From: Symbiodinium sp. CCMP2592
Lineage: Eukaryota; Sar; Dinophyceae; Suessiales; Symbiodiniaceae
Length of the DNA: 64,000 bases
Assembly: GCA_905221615.1 (NCBI GenBank)
Contig: CAJNDT010002846.1
Location: 1 to 64,000, forward strand
Reading direction: 5' to 3'
Shown here: one piece after another, positions 62,784 through 64,000 of the stretch
Layout: each line of letters opens with the position of its first letter
Numbering within the stretch: position 1 is the first letter of the stretch
Position numbers and translations under genes: made by a program
The notes under the pieces: generated by a model
The model's input: the letters and a program-made list of their open reading frames with translations, nothing else
Database searches by the model: none
What the model was told of the DNA's origin: nothing

Positions 62784-64000
62784 ACCCACTCGAGCTGTAC
62801 GAGGACTACGACGAGGACTACGACGAGGTGTACTTCGAGTGCGACGAAGAAAAGGCGGACTTCCTCTCGAACCAGGCGCAAGCGACGAAGGGCAATGAGT
62901 ACCCCGGGCACGGCGATGATGAGGAGACGGACCAGGAGCTGGATGTGTACGTAGAAGGCATGAAAGTCCCGGACGTCTTCTACCAGACCAATATGAACTC
63001 TGGCGGCAGTGGGGACGTAGTCCAACGTGAGCCCCCTGGAGTAAGCAGACGACAACGTGTCCGAGACTGCGAGGAGTGTGCCAAGGACAAGATGAAGAAC
63101 AAAGCCTTCGACTACAGCGACCTCCTCACCGTGGTACGCCTTCTTCCTCTTCGCAGATTACGCACCGGGAAAGCGCTGAAGCGAGGAGGCGGTCTTCCTT
63201 TTCACTACTTCATTGCCGGAATGTACACCCACGGACCCTTCGTCGGAGTGACCAAGAGCGGGAAGGAGCTTCCATGGACGATCAAGTACATTAACTCCTT
63301 TGTTAGGGCCCAAGGTGTGGGGGAGTGGACGTCTTTTGCGATCTTCCGCAACACGGCGACCGAGTGCCACACCGACACCCACAACATGGCCGGCACCCAC
63401 ATCAAGACGGTGAGCTTCGGCGAGTTCACAGGTGGCGAACTGTGGATTCATGGAGAAGCTCCAGAAGGGCAAGGTGGGAGAACAGTGAGCCGACAAGGCC
63501 CAGACGGAGAACAGCGGCTTGGCTACATCGTTGACACTAAGGAAGGTCTTCAGCTTCGACGGGAAGGCGCTGCACGCAACGCAACCCTGGGAAGGCGAAC
63601 GATGGGCTTTGTCTTGCTACACGACCAGGGGCTACACCAAAGGCACGATCGAGATGCGAGATGAACTACGTGAATTACGTTTTCCGTTGCGAGGGATCCC
63701 CATTCACGATGAGCCAGGACAATCAAAAGAAGACGCCAAGGATCGATCCTACAGGCCACCAAAAAGCATCAGGAAGGGCCTGTGGAAGAAGGCTTCCAGG
63801 TTGGCGGCTTTGACTGCGTGGTGTACGGCGGCGGCTTCTACATGTGTGTATGAAGAATATCCCCTTGGACGAGGACAAGGAGCTGTTTCTCTTTTCGAGA
63901 TTGGTGGTTACGAGAAGACCATCGAGATCACGGACCTCGATTACCTCGTTGCGGAACCCTACGCCTACGACTTCCATGCTGAGGACAATCGATCCGAACT
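62784..64000 (+). pseudogene. Copia-type element 2: 2OG-Fe(II)-oxygenase-like domain, runs off the window
   Basis: From 62784 to ~63545 the frame of the gag ORF is coding again: acidic linker, then CEECAKDKMKNKAFDYSDLL, then a domain with ECHTDTHN (H-x-D codons 63368-63376) and FTGGELWIHGE. Coding then shifts to the frame beginning 63546: FDGKALHATQPWEGERWALS, with His at 63573-63575 and Arg nine residues later (63600-63602). H-x-D...H...R is the metal and 2-oxoglutarate ligand set of Fe(II)/2OG dioxygenases, and GGELW fits TET/JBP-like members. The second frame stays open to the window end (…EKTIEITDLDYLVAEPYAYD). Integrase and RT are presumably beyond the window. A break at ~63545 separates the iron ligands. 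Confidence 0.55.

Noticed and set aside
59312..63664. A single 1450-codon protein
   Set aside because: Between ~61945 and 62783 the coding signal (SAP-like) is in another frame, and after ~63545 the catalytic His/Arg are in another frame; the long frame is partly open by chance.

Overview
The window reads as nuclear DNA of a dinoflagellate. Evidence: Ty1/copia-type retroelements with very long multi-domain polyproteins; a broken multi-exon gene of a type I recall as highly expanded in dinoflagellate genomes; plant-type telomere-like repeats (CCCTAAA/TTTAGGG) scattered through non-coding DNA; short inverted-repeat elements sitting where introns are expected; and no operons, tRNA, rRNA or CRISPR. 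I cannot name the species. Family names come from recognised motifs, not from a search.

Layout. 1-960: AT-rich, no gene. 1365-6568: decayed copia-type element (integrase, reverse transcriptase, RNase H, methyltransferase-like tail, small membrane ORF). 8207-11276: tandem 1.5-kb repeats, each with a long hairpin. 11206-13420: gene fragments, one exon split by a retroposon with a 20-bp target duplication. 13580-16941: relic of a transposase-like multi-exon gene. 16976-17277: microsatellites. 17645-28804: two defective copies of an SF1 helicase gene in inverted orientation around a repeat-rich spacer. 28805-33800: mostly featureless. 33821-41821 and 52773-59130: exon-like pieces of one or more membrane-protein genes among telomere-like repeats and introner-like elements. 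59253-64000: second copia-type element, cut by the window end, with gag, protease, SAP-like and 2OG-Fe(II)-oxygenase-like domains.

The most remarkable region is 41822-52770. It is a head-to-tail array (B-U)x3-B. B is a ~250-bp block with Tc1/mariner-like inverted ends and three 8-bp iteron-like repeats. U is a ~3.3-kb segment encoding, on the minus strand, (i) a 472-residue protein joining an N-terminal J domain (HPDKGG) to a HUH rolling-circle Rep nuclease and an SF3 helicase, and (ii) a 390-residue DD34E Tc1/mariner-type transposase. The whole array is flanked by TA, as expected for Tc1/mariner insertion. The simplest model is a circular B-U replicon that Rep copies into concatemers and the transposase inserts into chromosomes. 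The J-nuclease-SF3 order parallels polyomavirus large T antigen, although here the nuclease motifs are kept. I know of no described element combining these parts; the model is inference and the architecture is read directly from the sequence.
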